Translations under genes and position numbers: made by a program
Origin: JAPHTQ01 sp050302275
GTDB taxonomy: Bacteria > Pseudomonadota > Gammaproteobacteria > Thiohalomonadales > Thiohalomonadaceae
Direction of reading: 5' to 3'
Length of the DNA: 64,000 nt
Assembly (NCBI GenBank): GCA_050302275.1
Contig: JBNLAT010000004.1
Location: forward strand, 45,852 to 109,851
The notes under the pieces: model-generated
What the model was told of the DNA's origin: nothing
The model's database searches: none
What the model saw: the letters and a program-made list of their open reading frames with translations, nothing else
Part shown: one piece after another, positions 60,982 to 64,000 of the stretch
Layout: each line of letters starts with the position of its first letter
How positions within the stretch are numbered: position 1 is the stretch's first letter

Positions 60982-61292
60982 GTCAAAACTCCACTCTATA
61001 TCGTTATTATTGTAGATGCCGCAAAGGGGGCATCAATGTCGGTAAGGTAGCCCGTAGGCACAGAGTGACTCTTTGGTCATTTGCCCTAAATCCCACTTTG
61101 GGCGGGTATCTTTCTCTTCCTAGACGCGAAATAGTAGCAAATTGTTGCCATTTGTACCTTAACAACCGCCAGAATCAGGCAAAGGCCAAAGAATAAAACA
61201 GGCGTGACTTAGCTGTCAGTTTACAAACAAAAGCCGCCAAACCTATTAGCAGGCAGGCGGCTTTTGCTGCGTCATCTGAGTTTTCTAGCTGA
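60982..61292 (-). terminator. Gap between the major pilin and mshQ, with terminator at 61229-61265
   Basis: This 311-bp gap holds, on the minus strand, a terminator after the pilin gene: AAAAGCCGCC and GGCGGCTTTT (61229-61238/61256-61265) with a 17-base loop. The terminator would let the pilin be expressed at a higher level than the genes beyond. The remaining 250 bp should contain the mshQ promoter, but no convincing -35/-10 pair was found and no gene is visible. Confidence 0.6.
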
Positions 61293-61721
61293 TTAGTCTG
61301 CCCAGTGTAGTGTCCAGGCCAGAGGCCCGTTTGTGGCATCTGGGTGGTTAACAGTACAAGTCCAAGTATCACCGAGGCCATCTACGGCTGCAGCATCCGC
61401 ACCATTTGCAGTAACGCCCAACGCGCTTTGGGCAATAACATAGTTTGGATCAAGTGTTTCCACCAGCGCACTCGCAGTAGCAAAGTTACAGCCCGCGGTG
61501 GTGTTGATAACACCAAGCCCAGCGGCTCCTCGCGCCGCGCGTGTTGCATAATTAATGGCGCTCGCGCTCGCTAGGCCACCCTGCACACCACTTAGTGCGG
61601 CATTAGATGCGTCTTCGGTCAAGTCCACAAAACGTGGAATCGCTGTTGCTGCTAGGATGCCTAGAATGACAATTACCATGACCAACTCGATCAGGGTAAA
61701 ACCTTGTTGGGTACTTTTCAT
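61293..61721 (-). CDS. mshA: MSHA-type major pilin
   Basis: A 142-residue type IVa pilin. The start at 61721 follows GAGAAAG spacing and gives a 7-residue leader, MKSTQQG, then FTLIELVMVIVILGILAATAIPRFVDL with Glu5. The mature C-terminal domain has two Cys (in TAGCNFAT and TWTCTVN) that can form the pilin disulfide loop. It has its own terminator, consistent with high expression. It could equally be named mshB; only one such pilin is in the window. Confidence 0.87.
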   Translation of the reverse strand: MKSTQQGFTLIELVMVIVILGILAATAIPRFVDLTEDASNAALSGVQGGLASASAINYATRAARGAAGLGVINTTAGCNFATASALVETLDPNYVIAQSALGVTANGADAAAVDGLGDTWTCTVNHPDATNGPLAWTLHWAD

Positions 61722-61900
61722 TTTCTTTCTCCGAATGTTTGCAGACCGCGGCCTGTGCTTAACAACATCACTGTGGTACCACCGACCGTCCCTAAAGATT
61801 AGACGCGATTGCACGGAGATACCGTTACAAAGTTAGCACTTTATTCCGACGCCTTCAATAAGTTATTGCGGCATATTGAGGTAAAGTCGACCTACTTCCC

Positions 61901-62500
61901 TTATCTGATTGATATCATTGATATTAAGTAGGTAGACAATACCAAAATAATAATTCCTAGCGCTCGTGGCTGGTTTCTCAGGTATCCGGTGGATGGGCCG
62001 AGATGGGTTTTCAGCCAGAGGGTCTTTTTCCGTGCGGTGAACCAGCGATTGGCACGCGCTTCAAAATCTTTGAGAGCGCTGGGGCGAACATAGATCACAA
62101 GGCCGATAATAATGGCGAACAGGTTACCCAAAAGCAGCATGTACTGCAGTGACGCGACTAGCCACTCGGCTACAGCGGGTGGATATTGGAGGATTAGTAA
62201 AGAAGCGACTCTTCCCGGCACGATATCGAACATGGCCCGATAGAGGGTGAATATGCTGGCAGTGATCACCATCAGGCCTATGGCTTGATGGTGACGATAG
62301 AAATAGCGATCGATATTACGTGATATATCAAAGGGACGCAGGCCGCGGCGTAAGGAAAATGGCGCGCCAGCCATGGCCTCGAAACGGGCAAAACCATTAG
62401 GCGAGATCAGTAACCAAAGGCCGGAAACCAGGCCGATCATCGCGGCACCAATCGCAAAGGCGAACAATAATGGCCCGAGGGTCTGTAACAGAGAATTCAT
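61901..62500 (-). CDS. Unassigned polytopic membrane protein in the msh locus
   Basis: A 199-residue membrane protein if begun at MNSLLQTLG (62500); an upstream start at 62551 is possible. Four hydrophobic segments are seen (about residues 10-30, 70-90, 112-140 and 180-198), with a basic loop containing RPFDISRNIDRYFYRHH before the second. It is not recognisable as MshF or any other named pilus protein. It lies alone between mshG and the pilin gene, after the mshG terminator. Confidence 0.7.
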   Translation of the reverse strand: MNSLLQTLGPLLFAFAIGAAMIGLVSGLWLLISPNGFARFEAMAGAPFSLRRGLRPFDISRNIDRYFYRHHQAIGLMVITASIFTLYRAMFDIVPGRVASLLILQYPPAVAEWLVASLQYMLLLGNLFAIIIGLVIYVRPSALKDFEARANRWFTARKKTLWLKTHLGPSTGYLRNQPRALGIIILVLSTYLISMISIR

Positions 62501-62671
62501 GTCGGCAAATCCAATTCCGTGCGGAAACGCGATCCGCAAAACTCTACACAATCTGAATACTTACGTCAGCAACAGCATGGGTGCTTATGTCCAAGTTGAG
62601 GACTTCGTCTCACCCTGATTACCCACCCGCAGGTGTTTAAACGCCTCTGGTTCCCACAATTGTAGCCAGAG

Positions 62672-62699
62672 TTAAAAATTATTGCCCGTATTAACGGGC
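62672..62699 (-). terminator. Terminator overlapping the mshG stop codon
   Basis: On the minus strand GCCCGT-TAAT-ACGGGC is followed by AATAATTTTTAAC. The stem includes the last codons and the TAA of mshG. Confidence 0.65.
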
Positions 62700-63911
62700 G
62701 AATTTGGTCATATCCCACATCGGCAGGAATACCCCAAGTGCAATGATCAAGACCATAATACCGATAGCGATGATCAGCACCGGCTCGATTGCGGAGCTGA
62801 GATTTTTCAGTTCGTAATCGACCTCCCTTTCGTAGAAATCGGCAACGTCTTCCATCATCTGATCAATGGCGCCGGTCTCCTCACCCACAGCAAACATCTG
62901 TAATACCAGTGGGGGAAAGAGCCCGGTTGCAGCGGCAGTACGGGTCAAATTTTCCCCCCTTTCCACGTTATTACGCATGCTCAACACCCGTTCTGCGACA
63001 TATTCGTTATCTACCGCACGAGCAGTGACGGTGAGTGCCTGGATCAGTGGTACCCCGCTCTTGAAGGCCATGGCAAAGGAGCGGGAGAAGCGTGCCAGGG
63101 TGCTGCGGGTGATTAGGCTACCCATGATCGGTAGCCGTAGTTTCAGTTTGTCCCAGTTGTATTTTCCCTGACCTTGAGAAACGTACTGACGGATGCCAAA
63201 GAACAGTAAAATGGCACCGGAGACCATATAGGGCCAATAGGCCACCGTGAAATCGGAAACATTAATTAGTAATTGCGTTTGCCAAGGTAGTTCTGTTTTC
63301 ATTTTGGCAAAAACCTTGGCAAAAGCTGGAATCACCAGGGTATTGATAATGCCGATAGCGATTGTGATCGCGATGATAACGAAACTGGGATAGCGGATCG
63401 CCATCTTGATTCGGTTGCGGGTATCCCGCTCCATCTCCAGGTACTCAGAGAGCTGTAGAAACGCTTCATCCAGCCGACCGGTGGTCTCACCAACACGGAT
63501 AATACTGATTATCAGGTTATTGAAGATTGAAGCCTCCATGCCCATGGCAACGGAGAGCTCGTGGCCACCTTCAATATTGCGGCGAATGCGGTTAATGGCT
63601 GAGGAGAGGACACGATTCTTGGTGGTCTCTGAAAGGCCGGTCAGCGCTCGTAGAATCGGTACACCGGAACGGCTCAAAGTATACATCTGGCGACAGAAGA
63701 GGATCAGGTCGTCGAGGTTCGGTTTGGTGTTGGTGAGGAGCTCTTCCAGCTCGGAAATAAAGTCGCGTTTTTCACGAACCTGCCGAATATCAACCGGGGT
63801 GACGCCGCTGCTAACCAACTGGGTTGCTACCGCATCCGCAGAACCTGCCTCGATCTCACCGGAAACCGAATCACCGCGGCTGTTGCGCGCCTTGTAGCGG
63901 AAGAGAGCCAT
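62691..63911 (-). CDS. mshG: MSHA/type II secretion F-type inner-membrane protein MshG
   Basis: A 406-residue PilC/GspF-family platform protein. There are two repeats of the F domain (about 70-195 and 270-400), with FCRQMYTLSRSGVPILRAL and FSRSFAMAFKSGVPLIQAL, each followed by helices that enter the membrane (about 170-200, 220-245 and 375-400). It works with the MshE ATPase, whose gene ends two bases upstream. Confidence 0.93.
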   Translation of the reverse strand: MALFRYKARNSRGDSVSGEIEAGSADAVATQLVSSGVTPVDIRQVREKRDFISELEELLTNTKPNLDDLILFCRQMYTLSRSGVPILRALTGLSETTKNRVLSSAINRIRRNIEGGHELSVAMGMEASIFNNLIISIIRVGETTGRLDEAFLQLSEYLEMERDTRNRIKMAIRYPSFVIIAITIAIGIINTLVIPAFAKVFAKMKTELPWQTQLLINVSDFTVAYWPYMVSGAILLFFGIRQYVSQGQGKYNWDKLKLRLPIMGSLITRSTLARFSRSFAMAFKSGVPLIQALTVTARAVDNEYVAERVLSMRNNVERGENLTRTAAATGLFPPLVLQMFAVGEETGAIDQMMEDVADFYEREVDYELKNLSSAIEPVLIIAIGIMVLIIALGVFLPMWDMTKFAR

Positions 63912-63913
63912 GT

Positions 63914-64000
63914 TCAGTTAATCCCCAGGCTGGTGTTCGACTGGGCGAGTGCATGGAGCATGTCACTCTCTTCCACACGCTCGCCACTTGTGACACGTAT
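63914..64000 (-). CDS. mshE: 3' end of the MshE-type ATPase gene (partial)
   Basis: A frame entering from the window edge encodes the last 28 residues (RVTSGERVEESDMLHALAQS and a short tail) and stops at 63914, two bases before the mshG start. By position and order this is the assembly ATPase MshE, since the gene pair mshE-mshG is standard. The fragment is too short to prove it by sequence. Confidence 0.55.
   Translation of the reverse strand: MRVTSGERVEESDMLHALAQSNTSLGIN

Noticed and set aside
1..64000. CRISPR arrays, tRNA or rRNA genes, transposases
   Set aside because: No regularly spaced direct repeats, cloverleaf-like genes, rRNA motifs or transposase domains were recognised on either strand. 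A tRNA scan was not possible here, so a missed tRNA cannot be fully excluded.

Overview
The window is a stretch of gammaproteobacterial chromosome that includes the replication origin region. The evidence is the block rpmH-rnpA-yidD-yidC-mnmE facing dnaA-dnaN-recF-gyrB, glnA-DUF4124-ntrB-ntrC with sigma-54/NtrC signals, glyQ-glyS-gmhB-plsC, and an MSHA-type (type IVa) pilus locus. A GlyGly-CTERM lipoprotein, DUF6701/MshQ, and an MnmA-like PP-loop gene next to tusA fit a Chromatiales-like or related environmental gammaproteobacterium. The species cannot be named from the sequence.

Layout. 0-2.35 kb: unknown protein, TSUP permease, metallophosphoesterase. 2.35-12.7 kb: lower-GC accessory island with a DUF3800 protein, two tandem paralogous small proteins separated and flanked by palindromes, a hairpin-rich gap, a DUF4145 protein and a complete type I restriction-modification operon (hsdM-hsdS-hsdR). 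12.7-17.8 kb: duplicated His/Arg/Asp-rich secreted proteins, a glycine-zipper protein, a PepSY protein and a PhoP/PhoQ-like two-component system; a zincin-lipoprotein cassette sits between the two duplicates. 17.8-23.1 kb: tetR-aas-lplT with three TetR-like operators, a 54-residue membrane peptide and a rhombosortase-type lipoprotein. 23.2-28.9 kb: msrB, moxR-DUF58-tgpA, and divergent hxlR/qorB-like genes.

28.9-40.3 kb: mnmE, yidC, yidD, rnpA and rpmH, then dnaA, a DnaA-box-rich oriC candidate, dnaN, recF (carrying two perfect parS palindromes), gyrB and fbp. 40.5-49.4 kb: plsC, gmhB, an inserted lipoprotein gene, a MazG-like gene, glyS, glyQ, an MnmA-like thiolase with tusA, a Spy/CpxP-like lipoprotein and a CDF transporter. 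49.4-54.3 kb: nitrogen regulation (glnA, ntrB, ntrC). 54.3-64.0 kb: minor pilins mshPODC, the giant mshQ adhesin-like gene, the major pilin, an unassigned membrane protein, mshG and the end of mshE.

The least explained parts are the palindrome-rich paralog cassette at 3.3-4.7 kb, the zincin-lipoprotein cassette at 13.2-14.5 kb, and the TetR-controlled 54-residue peptide at 22.0 kb. No tRNA, rRNA, CRISPR array, transposase or integrase was seen.
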